Source: Gnetum montanum (taxonomy: Eukaryota; Streptophyta; Gnetopsida; Gnetales; Gnetaceae). Taken from it: 64,000 bases of DNA. The notes under the pieces were generated by a model. It saw only the letters and a program-made list of their open reading frames with translations. It was not told where the DNA came from and did no database searches. This document shows positions 24,560 to 36,980 of the stretch, piece after piece. The DNA lies in the NCBI GenBank assembly GCA_015680685.1, contig MNCI01016193.1, positions 113,619 through 177,618 of the forward strand, read 5' to 3'. Every line of letters begins with the position of its first letter. Position 1 is the stretch's first letter. Made by a program: the position numbers and the translations under genes.

Positions 24560-26240
24560 CCAGTCATAATTAATGTTAATCTTGCTCTAGAACAAAAAAA
24601 GATGTTTTTAAACATGGTTCAAAAGTGGTTAGTAGCCTTTGCCTAGTCATATCCTAAACTCACAAGGATTGATCCTAAGATATGCTAGCATGGCATCTAC
24701 ACCAACTTGGCCATGAAGCCAGAGGTAGCCATAGAGGCAATTAAACCCCAAACTGAAGTACATCATTAAGGAGGAAATTGAACAACTCCTCAACGTGTGG
24801 TTCATTTATCCTATTGTGGGTAGTGAGTGGGTTAGTCCACTTGTGATTGTGCCAAAGAAAGGTGGCAAGTGGCGAGTCCACATTTATTTTCAGCTACTAA
24901 ATATGGCAACATTCAAGGACTAGTTTTCATTTCCATTTGTTGATAAGGTATTATACACAATATTTGGGCATTGCTACTATAGTTTTCTAGATGGTTATAG
25001 TGGCTATAACCAAATCCAGATCGTGCTAGAGGACCAAGCCAAAACAACATTCACAAGTCAATGGGGGACTTTTGCATATCGCAAGATGCCTTTTGGCCTA
25101 TGCAACATCCCTGATACATTCCAATGCCTAGTCCTTAGCTTTTTTCAATAGAAAATTGGTAGTGGTATGGAAGTCTTCATGGATGACTTCTCCACCTATG
25201 GAGCTACATTTGAGCAAGCCCTGGACTACCTTGAGAAAGTGTTAAAATGAAGTGTTGAAACAAACTTGTGGCTCAATTGGTAGAAAATTCACCTGATTGT
25301 CTAGGAAGGCATTATATTGGGGCACAAAATATGACAAGTAAGAATTAAGGTCAACCCCAAAAAATAAGGGTCATCCAAGGAATAACCTAACAACCAGAAA
25401 CTGTCAAAGATGTTAGATCATTCCTTGGACATACTAGCTACTATCGATGATTCATAGAGAATTTCTCTAAGATCACAAACATTGGTGGAGATGACAAGAA
25501 AGATGTTCCGTTTGTCTAGATTGTAGAATGTGAACTAGTATTCCAATAGCTAAAAGAGAAACTTGTAGAAACTCTAATCCTACAAGCACTCGACTGGTCC
25601 AAACCATTTCATGTTATGAAGGATGCAACAAATTATGCCTTGGGAGCTGTGCTTACATAGATGGATGATAAGAAACATCCATATTACATCTACTACACTA
25701 GCCAAAGCATTGTGGGTGCACAACTGAACTACATCACTATAGAAAAATAATTGATGGTAGTGGTGTTTGATCTAGAGAAGTTCAAGCATTAGGTGCTTGG
25801 ATATAAAGTGTTTGTACACATGGACCATAGCACCATCCACTTTTTGATGAATAAGCCAACAGTGAGCCCCCATGTCATATGGTGGTTGGTGATCTTATAG
25901 GAATTTGATCTTACAATGGAAGATTAGAAGGTTACTATGAATGTGATCACTGATCACTTGTCTCCCTTATGATGGGATAACAAAGAGGAAGAGAACCCAC
26001 TATTTGATATGTTTCTTGATGAACTCCTCTTTGTTGGGGCTATAACTAAATTAATATCCAATGAGCCCAAATGATATGATGGCATTCTCACCTATCTTCT
26101 CATGCAAGAGATGTCACAAGGATTGGACCATTGGAAGAAACAACAGTTTCTTCATGAAGTAAAATGCTTCATGGAAATCAATGGACACCTCTACAAGGTG
26201 TGCATCGATGGCCTGGTTCATTGGTGTGTCCTTGACGCTG
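24560..26240 (+). pseudogene. B reverse transcriptase and RNase H (broken)
   Basis: Shifted and stop-laden but clear: SEWVSPLVIVPKKG-like segment (about 24825-24865), FLDGYSGYNQIQI (about 24985-25022), the catalytic segment VFMDDFST (25172-25195), GHTSYYR (about 25425-25450), MKDATNYALGAVLT (about 25615-25660; here Lys-Asp-Ala where Asp is expected) and the RNase H segment LGYKVFVHMDHS (about 25797-25832). The order and motifs are those of A1. Confidence 0.82.
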
Positions 26241-27310
26241 ATCAACTACACATTCTCCAAGATGCTCATGAAGGTCCTTATGAAGGCCACTATGTTGGGA
26301 GATGCACAACCATTAAAATCCTGATGGTAGGGTACTATTGGCCAATAATTTTCAAGGATGCTCATCAATATGTCCACTCTTTTGAACACTGCCAATGAGA
26401 TGGTGGAATGACTGCTCAAATGGAGGGACCTGAATAATGGATTCAACCACTAGAATGCTTTGACATCTGGGGCATTGATTTCATGGGTTCCATCACACCC
26501 ATGTCAAATGGAAAGGTGTACATCATAGTCGCTGTTGACTATTGTACAAAATGAGTAAAATTAGTAGTTGTCATCGACTGTACATCTTCTACTATTGCTC
26601 GGTTTGTACAACAAAATGTTGTCAACAGGTTTGATGTGCCACGTGCATTAATTTCTAATAATGAAACTCACTTTATAGGAACTACCTTTCGGAAGCTTAT
26701 TTAATTCTTGGGGGTTGAACATAAACTCACAACACCCTGCCACCCCCAAGTCAATGGTCAAGCTAAGGTTACCAATAGGGAAATCACAAGGATTCTAAGA
26801 AGAACTGTTAGCAAATATAGGAAAGACTAGAGCATAAAACTCAACGATGTCCTTTGGGCCTACCGCTCAACATGAAAACTTCCTATAGGTTGCTCTCCCT
26901 ATGAGCTTGTGTATAGAAAATTATCAACACTTTCTATTCAATCCGAGACTTGTACACTTTCAACAACCTATGACCTTGACCTTGACTTGAGCCTAGTAGA
27001 AAAAGAAAGATTAATGAATCTCAATTTTCTAGATGAAAGTTGATTGGTGGTCCTATCATCTAATGAGTTTCACATGGCCTACAACAAAAAGTGCCATGAC
27101 CTTAAAATCAAGAAAGTCAAACTTTAACTCGGAGATAAGGTTGCCTTTTTGAACCCCACACATGTACCTCAATGAACCAAGTTCCAGACATTGTGGGAAG
27201 GACCTTATATGATTTATGAAACTTTTTCTTCTAGGGCCATGATGATCTACAAACTTGAGAGCCTAGACAAGAAATAGCTAGCCAACATACAACAAGTCAA
27301 ACCTTTCCAT
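26241..27310 (+). pseudogene. B integrase (two catalytic residues changed)
   Basis: HHCC region HEGPYEGHY to HSFEHC (about 26268-26395), GIDFMGS with the first Asp (about 26470-26490), then SNNETHF where the second catalytic Asp is Asn (codon AAT 26657-26659), and GQAKVTN where the catalytic Glu is Lys (codon AAG 26765-26767). The C-terminal LWEGPYMIY segment is at about 27190-27220. The same two replacements are found in A2 but not in A1. Several stops occur too. Confidence 0.85.
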
Positions 27311-29256
27311 GAGCATAAGCTAGCTAATACAACAAATGCCTCATCTAATGGACAACCATGTTGAATCTTTTAGATCTCCTCCTTTCAACTCAGTCGTGGG
27401 GGAGATGGCCATCCATGTTAACTATATAAGTAGCTCCTTAGTTTTTCACCTTTTTTTTACAACTTTTTGTTTTAGACATTCTTTATTTTACATCTTCTTG
27501 TTTCATGTTCTTAATCTTTTCTGATTTTTTTCACAACATAGTTAGTACATTTGCTATTTCTTGAATATTTTACACTTTCTTTTAAATTTTCTTTTATTCT
27601 ATTGTGATTTTGTAACCTTTTATTAATAAGTGCAAGACATAATGGTAATTCATTGCTTGATGGTGGTATGTACTATGTTGTTATTTGATTGTTGGTGTTT
27701 GGATTCTAGCTTTGAATTTTGTCATAGATAATGAGGACATGGTTTCTTTTTTCCTGAAATAGGTAGTGAGTTTACAATATCCACCTATTCACAAACTCTA
27801 TGATTTTCCTTATTCGAGAAATGTGTAGTCCCTTTTTCATTAATAAAACTATAACAAATTTGTGACTTTGGTAGTTTTCAGAAGTGGAAAGGATTCAAAG
27901 GTTTGAATAAGGTGTGACTTCAAGGAGATTTGGCATTCTTTGTGCCCTTCTGTTTGCTTGGATGCATGTCTTTTTTCATGGATTTCTTACTATTTTGTGT
28001 CGACCAATAAAAGGAAGTTGAATAAGTCTTTGAATGGTGTGGTTCTCATAAAAAAACTGATGAGAATTCAAAGAACACCCCTTAGATATAATAAATGAAT
28101 AAGTCTTTGCATGGTGTGGTTTCCATTTTAAAAAAATGATGGAAATTCAAAGCACATCCCTTAGAAAAAATAAATAGGCTACAAGCACTAGTTATGGAAC
28201 TCAAAAGACATGTTACCCATGCCTAAAGGTCCCCTCTAACTAAGGCCCTTCCTCACTTTCTACTTCTCTTTTCTTCTTTAATAAGGAATAGTGGTTGTTT
28301 TGTGGATGCACTCTTGTGTCTCAGGGGGGTGGACTAGTTTTAAAATGGTGATGCAAAGTCACTAAACATGGTTGGTTTTGGTTTAGGGTTAGTTAAGTTC
28401 TTTATTATTAGACACTCTTACAATTAAATCCTTTTGTTTATCTCATTAATGACATCCAATTATGCACATCTTCACAACATTTTTCAGTGAAACCTTTTAT
28501 AGTTACTATTGTGAATTCTTAAACACTCTTCAAGAATTTCCTCTTATTTAAATGTTTTGAAGTTTAATGGATCACTTATTCATGATACCCTATTTGGCAG
28601 TCCTCCTACTAACACTACTAATGAAACCAATCCACCCTAATCACAACCTAGCCAAGTGTAACCACTAACGAGACAAGGAACTTCAAAGCTATACGTTAGA
28701 CATTGAACATTAATCTATGATTTTATTTGAACATTTTTAAGTTTAATGGACCTCTTATTCATGATACCCTATTTTTCAACCCTCTTGCTAACACTACTAA
28801 TCAAACCAATTCACCCTAATCACAACCTTGCCAAGTGTAACCACTAACGAGACAAGGTACTTCAAAGATATACATTAGACATTGCACACTAATCTATGAT
28901 TTTATTGTGACTATAGTGGGAAGCATGGACATAATGTGTCGATTGGATGTGGGACTATCCTCATAAAGGAAGTAGTAGCAATGCCATGTGATGAGGACTC
29001 TTCATGATTGTTGAATCTTCTTCCTCACTCTTTAGCTACTGAAGGAGTTGGATATTAGTTTTGTCTAGGGTGTTCTCTTCTCTTGTCATAAACATTCAAT
29101 TTTGTAAAATATTATATATCCGTACACTTGGGAACTTTGAATTTGTCTATTCCATTTGAGTCAATTTGTATGTTAATCAATAATCCCATACCTTTCCAAT
29201 ATTTTGTAAGGGACTTATTTCTCCTCTTCTTCACTTGAGGACAAGTTTTCATTCAG
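27311..29256 (+). other. B 3' untranslated region
   Basis: Non-coding, about 1.9 kb. Begins with TCGTGGGGGAGATGGCC (27390-27410), shared in reverse with A1 and A2 just after integrase. Contains two tandem copies of the hairpin segment (28020-28168) and a diverged tandem duplication of a ~175-bp segment (about 28545-28720 and 28725-28900; shared GTTTAATGGA and ATGATACCCTATTT). No gene seen. Confidence 0.65.
28020..28168 (+). other. Duplicated 3'-UTR hairpin (B)
   Basis: Two copies ~90 bp apart. Copy 1 arms TTCTCAT (28043-28049) and ATGAGAA (28060-28066); copy 2 arms TTTCCAT (28120-28126) and ATGGAAA (28139-28145). Both stems are perfect although the sequences differ. The loops are A-rich, as in A1 and A2. 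Confidence 0.65.
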
Positions 29257-29267
29257 TTGTGGGGGTA
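29257..29267 (+). promoter_or_regulatory. B polypurine tract
   Basis: TTGTGGGGGTA directly before the 3' LTR, matching the tracts of A1 and A2. Confidence 0.88.
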
Positions 29268-30162
29268 TGATGAAGCATATTTTGATTGGCTCCAATCATA
29301 TACCCATTATCAAAGCCTAAGATGCAATGTCCTATATCTAATATCATGGGGTATATGCCAGCCTATAAGTATAGTGCTTAGGCTCATGATTTGGGATAGT
29401 TTTTCATCAGGTTTTGTCATAGATAGTGAAGCTCTTGCAATTTGTTTTCTCCAAGGTTAGAATATTTTCTGAGTGCTCGTAGCAGGAGTTTGAGTGTGTA
29501 CAAATCTTTCTTCAAGCATTAATGTACCTAAGCACAACAGTGTGATGGGAATATAAAATAATCCTTTTGATCATCCTTGCAGCATTGAGAATAGATTAAT
29601 ATTTCCTTGATGCATTTAATATTCATGCACTTCATTTCAATGTGCTTTAATTAAGCAGTTAATTTTCAGTTGTTAATAAACACAAGTACAACCACCTTGA
29701 GCATATGTGTAACACTTGGTAACCTAGAAATGCTTAATGTTTGGTAGCCTAGTAGCACTATATGTGTTTAGGATGTATCTAGAAAGTGAGAACATGTACT
29801 TATGTTAGGCTAGCTAGGTAATAGAATAATTAGATATTAAATTCCTCTACCTTCCATTCTTGTTGTAGGAGATTAAACTTACAATACATAAAAATGATAA
29901 AAATCATGTGCCTCAATTATACTTAAACCATATCCTTGAGCTTCACAAGTGTAGTTGGGAAGACAACAAATGTTCACAATGCCCATTTCACTTCCTAGAG
30001 AATTAATGCACTAAAGAACTATAGGTCCATGNGCAATGCCCATTTCACTTCCTAGAGAATTAATGCACTAAAGAACTATAGGTCCATGGAATTTGATTGG
30101 ATCGTGTGTGAATGCCTTAGTGATTCATATGGTTGGGTGTAGGGGTACCTTTTCACTCATCA
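29268..30162 (+). repeat. B 3' LTR
   Basis: TGATGAAGC to CTCATCA. Its listed length of 895 bp includes a 55-bp repeat (29977-30031 and 30034-30088) around the N at 30032, so the true length is nearer 840 bp. It lacks part of the GATATC array present in the 5' LTR. Confidence 0.92.
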
Positions 30163-30323
30163 AGGGTAAACCCCCCTTATCCTCCACTTACTACTTATAG
30201 TAAGTATATTATTTTTTGTCATTTTTATTTTCTCTAAGAGTCTTTGAATTCCATTCATTGGAATTTACTCTTGTTTTAACATTTATAGCCTATTTTGTTT
30301 AAGTAATCCTCAATATTATAACC

Positions 30324-33300
30324 ATGTCTTTTAGAAAATCCAACAAATTATGCTTCACCTTCATTGACAAAGATAATAACCAACAGGTCATGAGGGTGTA
30401 TGATCCCAAATACCCTGCCATCATTGAAAGCAAATGATCTTTAAGAGTTAGAGGGAAGAGTCTTGATTTTTCAGCCATAAATGAAGATTGCTATAACTTC
30501 ATTTATGTCAAAATATAGGCAGGAATGCTAATTCCTTAAATTGAAGCCAAAGCTAAGAGGGAGTTTGAGCTCATACATAGGGATGGAAAAGAGTACATCC
30601 CTTCCCTATATAAGGAAATTCCTCTAAATGACATCTATTCTAGCATCCTAGCCTAATTTATTACCGTGGAGGAGGAAGATGACTAGCCGATATTTGGAAA
30701 ACAATAAGAAGAAGAGGATGAATTTAAGACAGAATCTAAGCTTGAAAACATCCTTAGAGGTTTGTTCACCAAACATCCCCCAATGTCATAGAACCTTCTC
30801 CTAATTCCTTTTTTTTCTCCATGGGCATGATGCCGCCATCTTCCACTTCTCCATGCCATACTACAGTAGACCCCATGTCTGTTGTAGTAACACGTCACAC
30901 TTAATCAATGCCACAAACAACAAATTATAACATATCAATGCCATTTACAACACAACCATGAAATACAAGACCATCAATGGTGGGTTTTACCATCGCAAAT
31001 CCGATAACTACTCACATGGGGTCCATCATGAGACCCCCCGCGATACAAGGATCACATGTTACGTTTGTCCTGTTTGTGCCTCAAGTACTAGCACACACAT
31101 ATTTTTTTGTGTTTGGTCCATAAGCCACAATTATAGCACAACCTTTTCCTTCTATCATGCAACCCACAGTGAGGCCACAAGCCTTACAAAAGATACCAAA
31201 ACCTTATGTGCAAACCTCACAAACTATGGGGCCATCGCAAGGCTTGGATCAAGCCTTTCAAATGATCTAAGATTTAATAGATGAATTGAAGATGCTTAAA
31301 GCCTCTACCACACAAACCATTAAGATTATGAACTTCTACTAGGACAATCCCATAAGTCTTGTAGTCCCACCCTTGAAACTTCCTCTTGGTGTTCCAATTC
31401 CACAATTTAGAAAATATAACAAAGGAGATGATCCTAATGCTCATCTTATTACCTTTTGATCTGAATGTTTTCTCCTGTAGCCATGGCCTCATATCATCAT
31501 GAGGATTTTCCCTATGTCTTTGATTGGGAAAGTACTTGATTAGTATCATGTATTACCCAGAGGGTCCATATCCTCTTTGGAAGACTTAGTAGCCCAATTT
31601 GTCAACTGCTTCAAGTATAACTTGAAGCCTGATACAACACTTGATCAACTTATGAAGGTCAAGTAGGGGGGCCTTTAAAACCCATACAAAAATTCATTCA
31701 ATGGTGGAATGAACTATTGAATGAAATATCAAATCCGGTAGCTAAATCCCACTTATTAGCCATATTCAAGGAAGTAGTTAATGACTTCATCAAGTCTAAA
31801 CTCTACTACCTTGATCCATGGCCTCTTAGCTAAGCATTCTCACAAACTAAAAACATAGAAAATGCTATAGAGGCCAACCATGAGCCAACCTACATATCAT
31901 ATAAAAACCAACATGCTCAAAGAGACAAAGAAAAGAGCAAACAAGGCAACACTATGGTAGTAATGGTAACCAAGGAAAACAAGACAAAGAACTAAGGGCC
32001 AAAGGTCAACTTGCCCAAGGCCCCCACTAATGATCATAGTAACCAACTGTCAACTTATAGGACTGATACATTAACAAAAAATAGACCTAACTTTGAAAGG
32101 AAGGATAGGTCTAAGTGCACTGAGTTGCCACTAAAACCATCTAAGTTTCTTGATCAACTACTAAGAAGTGGGTGCATGCAACATAAACAAATGACTGAAG
32201 CTGCTTGAAAGAAACATAAGTGACTATGTGAAATAGCCAAAGATCCCTCTAGGGCAACAAAAGAGGATTCCTTGTTGCCTATATACTTCAAGCTAGATCA
32301 CTTTTGCCATTATCATCAATTGCTTGGTCATGATATAGACTTCTGCTTTGCATTGAAGGATGGCCTACAAAGGATGAGAGATAGGGGGGAACTAGTCTTG
32401 ATGCTTCTAACCTAGTTTGACCACAAAACCAGTCAATGCATGTCTATAAAGATCCATTGAATGCTAATGATAGTCCTTATGTTATTTCAACATTCAATAT
32501 TGATGATAATCAAAGACCTTCGAGAGAACCATTCGTGATCCAAGTAGCCCTTTACAATGAGAAAGTTTCTTTAGCTTCCCATAGCTTTAGATCTCCCTTC
32601 TTTGTAAGGGTACCATCACAAATGCCTCTAAGAGAACCTTTTATCATCAAGGTATCCTAACCCAATACAACCCAAATAGTTGTAGCCCAATCAACTACAC
32701 AATGATCCCCTATGGTGGCCAATGTTACTACCTCTTTCTTGCAACCAACGGCTGACAACCAAAAAATTTCAGCTAACCAAAGAAGGAAATATAAGCAAAA
32801 GCCTAATAACAAGGGAGATAAGCAAACAGAGGTATGATATTAAGTGGGCCCATAAAAACTCACTCCCAGTTCAACTATACCTATGACCTCTTATGTTCCA
32901 TCTCCTTGAACCAACAAGCCATAAGTGGATACTAAAGCCCATAACCAAAACAACCATAGCCTAAACTGAAGTTCACCTTTTGGAGACTCGTGGAGGAAGT
33001 AAAGCACAACCAGGGTGACAAGCCCATGACTAATGAAAAAAACTTCATTAGTGCAATGGATCAAGCTAGGAAATTACTCAAGTATAAAAATACAACTTTG
33101 AGCTTGTATGACCTACTCATGATTTTCGTCACATATTGTGAGCCACTAGTCAAAACGTTAACCTCCATACTTGTTAGTGAGGATATTCCTACTAACGAGG
33201 AAGCCATCCATGCAGTGATGATTCCTCCCTCACCAGGAAAGGAGAAATTAACACCCTTAACATTTTGTAATAGCAAAATTAAGGTTAATCCCTAGAATGG
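30324..33300 (+). pseudogene. C1 gag (broken)
   Basis: The Met codon at 30324-30326 follows the leader. In order there is an N-terminal region with GKEYIPSLYKEIPL (about 30586-30630), a low-complexity Thr/His-rich spacer (30900-31230) and the capsid-type Retrotrans_gag domain (about 31250-31900). The latter has FRKYNKGDDPNAHLITF, FPMSLIGK and FKYNLKPDTTLDQLM, all matched by C2. A zinc-knuckle-like segment CHYHQLLGHDIDFC follows (about 32305-32345), then FALKDGLQRM, typical of Tat gag. Pro/Ser-rich repeats of the type EPFVIQV / SPFFVRV / EPFIIKV occur at 32520-32660. Many stops (TAG, TGA) and small shifts. The product would form the element's particles in the cytoplasm. Confidence 0.8.
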
Positions 33301-33982
33301 TGAGGTGACTATGACCCCTCTATTCATAATCATAAGCATAGGACAATTTAAAATACATTGGATGCATGTTGATGATGGAGTAGCAACCAACATCATCCCA
33401 TGCACCATCATTGAATGCTTGGGCTTAACTGAGAAAGTACAACCTATGACCACAACAACTCTTAAGTCCTTCAATGAATCAAGAATTTCCGTCAAGGGGT
33501 GTATCTCCTTGGATTTATAGCCAAAGAACAATTCCTAACAACTGCAAACTTCTTAGTGGTGGAAGGGACTACAAGATTCAACCTCATCCTAGGAAGACCT
33601 TGGTTGGCTCAATTATGAGTTGTTTCCTCATCCATCCATCAAGAAATTCACCTTCCTTGTGAGGGAGGTGAAATCATCATTCATGATAATAATGTGGCTT
33701 CCCTAGCTGTCAATAATGTGAGTATAGAACAGGGGTTCAAAGTGAAACTTCAAGAAGAAACTCTTAGCCATGAAGAGTAAAAACCCAAGACAACCAACAA
33801 TGACAATGAGAAGCTATGTACCCAAGACAACCAAGAATGATAATGAGAAGCAATGTGATACATTATGGGATGAACTCCCTTTTAACATCATAGGCGAAGG
33901 GGATGGTGAATACAAGCTTGTGCAAAGTAGGCCTAAATCACTCCCTAATCTTGCAAAGATTAGGAAGAATTTACACAAGTAA
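33301..33982 (+). pseudogene. C1 protease region (broken)
   Basis: A retropepsin-like segment: IHWMHVDDGVATNIIP (about 33355-33405), where D-D-G stands at the place of the active-site D-S/T-G, then LKSFNES and a LILGRPWL-like segment in another frame (about 33575-33610). C2 has the matching FNLILGSPWL at 59888-59915. The frame ends at TAA 33980-33982 after a basic tail (RKNLHK). The AA|GTAAAG at the stop is a possible splice donor for joining to pol. Confidence 0.65.
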
Positions 33983-34189
33983 AGTTTACCTTAACCTTTC
34001 CATGCTTCTTTGACCGAATACAATGATAGCTAAATAGCCTTATTTTTTCTTTTTCAATTTATTATCTATTTGTTATTTTATTCACATAGCCTATACATGT
34101 AGCATAAATTTATTTATAGTATTACTTATTTGCTACAACCTTTGTTTATTTTTTAACATTAGAAAAGCATCTGTTTCACCAATGGTCTG

Positions 34190-34390
34190 CTATGAACTTA
34201 AATTGGCATTCTTGTCTACTAAGACATAAAACTGGCACCATGGCCCACTAAGGCCTAGAACTGGCACTACAATTCACTATAACCTTAAACTAGAATTTTC
34301 ATTTACTAAGATGTTAAACTGGCAATGTAGCCACAATCGCACAATATAACCTGTGCTCGTGATGGCCTCAAACTAGCAAATGCTCCTCAC
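34190..34390 (+). repeat. Short-repeat cluster 1 (TTAAACTGGCA family)
   Basis: About seven units at ~30-bp spacing, each close to CACTAAGGCCTTAAACTGGCA: for example GACATAAAACTGGCAC, AGGCCTAGAACTGGCAC, GATGTTAAACTGGCAAT and GGCCTCAAACTAGCAAA. It lies just after gag-protease of C1. The same units recur at 49285, 52680, 57418, 57865, 58920, 60455 and 60690. Confidence 0.8.
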
Positions 34391-34609
34391 ATTGATTAGT
34401 CATAGAAAAAATGTCAATATAACCATTTACAACATTTACTACCCTGAATGCATATAGTCAAAATGAAACCAACATTGGAAATTAAAATGTACATAAATAC
34501 AACATGTAGTAATGATGCCAAAGAACAACCATTGATAACATAGTCTTGGCTAATCATTGCCATCAACATAAAAAAAAACAAAATAGCCAACAAGATAAAT
34601 TGAAGGAGG

Positions 34610-34687
34610 CTATTGAGTAACATCTGGAGGAGGAGGTGGTGGATCATTTCCACCCTTATCACTAGGGCTACCTGTGTCTCCTGAAGC
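34610..34687 (-). pseudogene. Antisense gene, exon 4 (C-terminus)
   Basis: Minus strand. Codes for a Gly/Ser-rich segment, a run of six Pro and DVTQ, then a TAG stop (34610-34612). The acceptor TTTTAG ends at 34688. It is in phase 0 with exon 3, so the frame continues across the intron 34688-34774 (87 bp, GT...AG). Confidence 0.65.
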
Positions 34688-34774
34688 CTAAAATGCAACA
34701 ACATATAGCCAGTTAGTAACCAATAGCCAAAATCATGACTCAAAACATAGACTAAAGCATAAAATACATCAAAC

Positions 34775-35601
34775 CTATAGAGAGTCTGGCTTCATCACTT
34801 TTAGGGGTAGATGGGAAAGGCCTTCCTCCAAATGATGGAGGATCTAGTCCTCTATCATGTTGACCCAGTCAACATCCCCAAGATCAATGCCAAAAAAATA
34901 AAATGTTGGATCTATCTATAGGAGTCTAAGTAGGAGGCTCATGAGTAACAGTAGTTGTAGCAGTCTCACCTACAACAGTAGTCATTTGAAAAGTAGGGGA
35001 TTGATCCACCTTAAGAGTGCTTTCAAAGAGTTGGTAAGAACTATCTACTTGAATCCCTTGGATTAATAGCTCTCTCTTGTGTTGTTCAATTAACTCTTCC
35101 TTAAGCCATTTCAGGTAGGCCCCACAATTGGCCTTATACTATTGCTTGTAGGCCTTTTGTGTCTTGCCCCACTATAGAACCCAAGCACAGTGAGCCTTCT
35201 AGCCTTCAACCTTTTGGAACATGAGGTCCATTTGCACATGTTACTTCACCATCTCCCATAGGACTGCTACTTTTTCCTGAACGACATGCTAATATTGAGC
35301 CCATATGATCTCCTTAGTCCATAGCTTCCCTGAGTTAGCCACATGGGCTTTCACAAAGGCTTTATGATCCTAGAGATCCCTAATTATATCCTCTTGCCTT
35401 TGAACCTTTTCACTCAAGGCCACAACTTCCTCCCATAGGGATTCGTTAGGCCTCTCTAGCTCCCATGAAGCTTTTGCACATGACATGCTAAATTAATGGC
35501 AGTGTCATACAGCTTCACAAGTACACTAGACACATTAGATTAAAGTCTATTCAAAGAGTCTACCTTCATGTCCCTGTTGGAGTCCCACTCCACAGACGAT
35601 A
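34775..35601 (-). pseudogene. Antisense gene, exon 3 (coiled-coil region)
   Basis: A long minus-strand frame, about 275 codons, rich in Glu, Lys, Gln and Leu. It includes segments such as ESLWEEVVALSEKVQRQEDI (about 35380-35450), WTKEIIWAQY and YLKWLKEELIEQHKRELL (about 35060-35120), then a Thr/Val-rich part and WVNMIED near 34850. It looks like an alpha-helical or coiled-coil protein. About eight stops break the frame; those I checked are TAG or TAA where CAG or CAA is expected. There are two single-base shifts (about 35490 and 34895). Flanking introns have GT-AG ends and are 87 and 96 bp. I do not recognise the family. It could be an accessory gene of C1 or a captured host gene. Confidence 0.6.
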
Positions 35602-35697
35602 CTACACAAAGCATATAATGCAACCATAAGACACAACCTTGAATAGCCATAATGCAAACAAAGCTTACGACCAAAGCACATAAAATGAAATCCTTAC

Positions 35698-35838
35698 CTA
35701 TCTTAGGTGAAACTTGATGTAATCGATCAAGGATGTCCTTAGCCATCACACATAAGAACTCCACTTTATCTAGAGTCTCTACCCATGGTTTCATGTGAAC
35801 TTCAGGGAAGGAAGCTTGCACTAGTGGCTTAGGAACTA
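35698..35838 (-). pseudogene. Antisense gene, exon 2
   Basis: 141 bp on the minus strand, coding LVQASFPEVHMKPWVETLDK and a following hydrophobic/acidic segment with no stop. The acceptor CTTACAG ends at 35839 and the donor ATAG|GTAAGG starts at 35697. Both junctions are phase 1 and give sense codons when joined. No known domain. Confidence 0.65.
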
Positions 35839-35925
35839 CTGTAAGCATAACAATCATCAAAAGGTTAGGATGACAACCAAATGTAACTAATGTAATAGAA
35901 CAATAATATTAAGGCATAGGCATAC

Positions 35926-36154
35926 TTGGCTCCTCCTCCTCTTCCTCCTCCAGGATGATGATGGGAGAGATACCCAGTACCAGCTCACTAAACAAGGCAT
36001 CTAGATCATCTATGCCTACGTCGGCAAGTCCTTCAACCATGGGTTGCTGTAGGAGTGCCTCTTCTGCACATCTTTCTTTTACCTGTGTAGTAGCTTGGGC
36101 TACTCTAACTTGATGCTTATCTACACTCAACCATACTCTAACCTTGACACCATG
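35926..36154 (-). pseudogene. Antisense gene, exon 1, 3' part
   Basis: A minus-strand open frame without stops, including VRVAQATTQVKERCAEEALL (about 36045-36105), DDLDALFSELV (about 35975-36010) and a run of seven Glu (about 35933-35955). It ends at the donor CCAA|GTATGCC (35925). At its other end it is cut by A2; the frame goes on at 45111-45259 when A2 and one target-site copy are left out. Confidence 0.65.
36150..36154. repeat. A2 target-site duplication, left copy
   Basis: CCATG before A2 and CCATT after it (45111-45115): four of five bases match. Taking one copy away keeps the antisense gene in frame. Confidence 0.7.
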
Positions 36155-36968
36155 TGATGAGTGGCGAGGAACCCCTACACTCAACCATACGAATACGAGT
36201 GTTTCACGTGCGATCCAGTCGAACTCCAAGGACTAAGTGCTTACGTGCCTTAATGGAACACTTAAGGTTAATCAATTGCTGTCTTCCCAAACTTACTTGT
36301 ATTTTCACAGTTGTATAGTTAAGTAAGCTTGAGGTATATGATTTTTATATCTTTTATCTTTTTAATATCTTATGCTAATAGGGGAAGGTGAAGAGAACTA
36401 AGTGACTAACTTTCATTAACTATTCACTAACTACATTTTGATTGTTCCTAACACCAGTATTCATTCCCACTTGCCGCACACATCCTGAACCAGTGCAATG
36501 TTACTGGGATTACCAAACGGTACTCGTTATTGGGTTAGCAAGCACTACACACATGCTCGAAGTAGTCGTACTGAGTGTACTTAACTAGGAGAGTCAAGGG
36601 TTGAGAGAGAGATTAATTAACTAGGAAATAATTTAAACATTCAAAAATAATTAATTACTATTTAGCTTAGTCCACATGCTGCAAGGTTTATCATAAATTT
36701 CATCTTTATTGCCATACACAAATGTGTGCTTAGGTACAATTTGCTCGAATAAAGATCCGTTCACATTAAGACTCCTATTGTGGGCACATGGAAATTATTC
36801 TAACTTTGGAATGGTAAAAATGTAAGAGTTTAGCTAAGGGTCTAAGTCTAAGTGCCTAGAACAAGGAAAACCACCTCTTATTTATAGATAATAAGATGGG
36901 ATGTGATATCATGTACGCGATATTACAGGGCAGATGCAATATCTCGTACGTGATATTGCGACTCATCA
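36155..36968 (-). repeat. A2 3' LTR
   Basis: 814 bp, TGATGAG to CTCATCA on the plus strand. The TATA box (minus strand CTATAAATAAG) is at about 36877-36889, with GATAT repeats between it and the terminus. The polypurine tract lies just to the right. Confidence 0.93.
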
Positions 36969-36980
36969 TACCCCCATGGC
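36969..36980 (-). promoter_or_regulatory. A2 polypurine tract
   Basis: On the minus strand CCATGGGGGTA lies directly before the 3' LTR, as in A1 and B. Confidence 0.85.

Larger units (their letters stand above)
20264..30162 (+). mobile_element. B: complete Athila-like Ty3/gypsy element
   Basis: Plus-strand element of 9.9 kb with LTRs at 20264-21130 and 29268-30162, a tRNA-Asp-type primer site, gag, protease, RT-RNase H, integrase and a polypurine tract. It belongs to the same family as A1 and A2 (same gag, same LTR ends) but is more decayed: the RT region has a stop every few dozen codons. It is inserted next to the primer site of C1. Two single-N scars (22029 and 30032) sit between identical 56- and 55-bp copies and look like unmerged contig ends. 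Confidence 0.93.

Noticed and set aside
28545-28900. Diverged tandem duplication in the B 3' region as a possible separate mobile element
   Set aside because: No terminal repeats or target duplication; more likely a local duplication of untranslated sequence.
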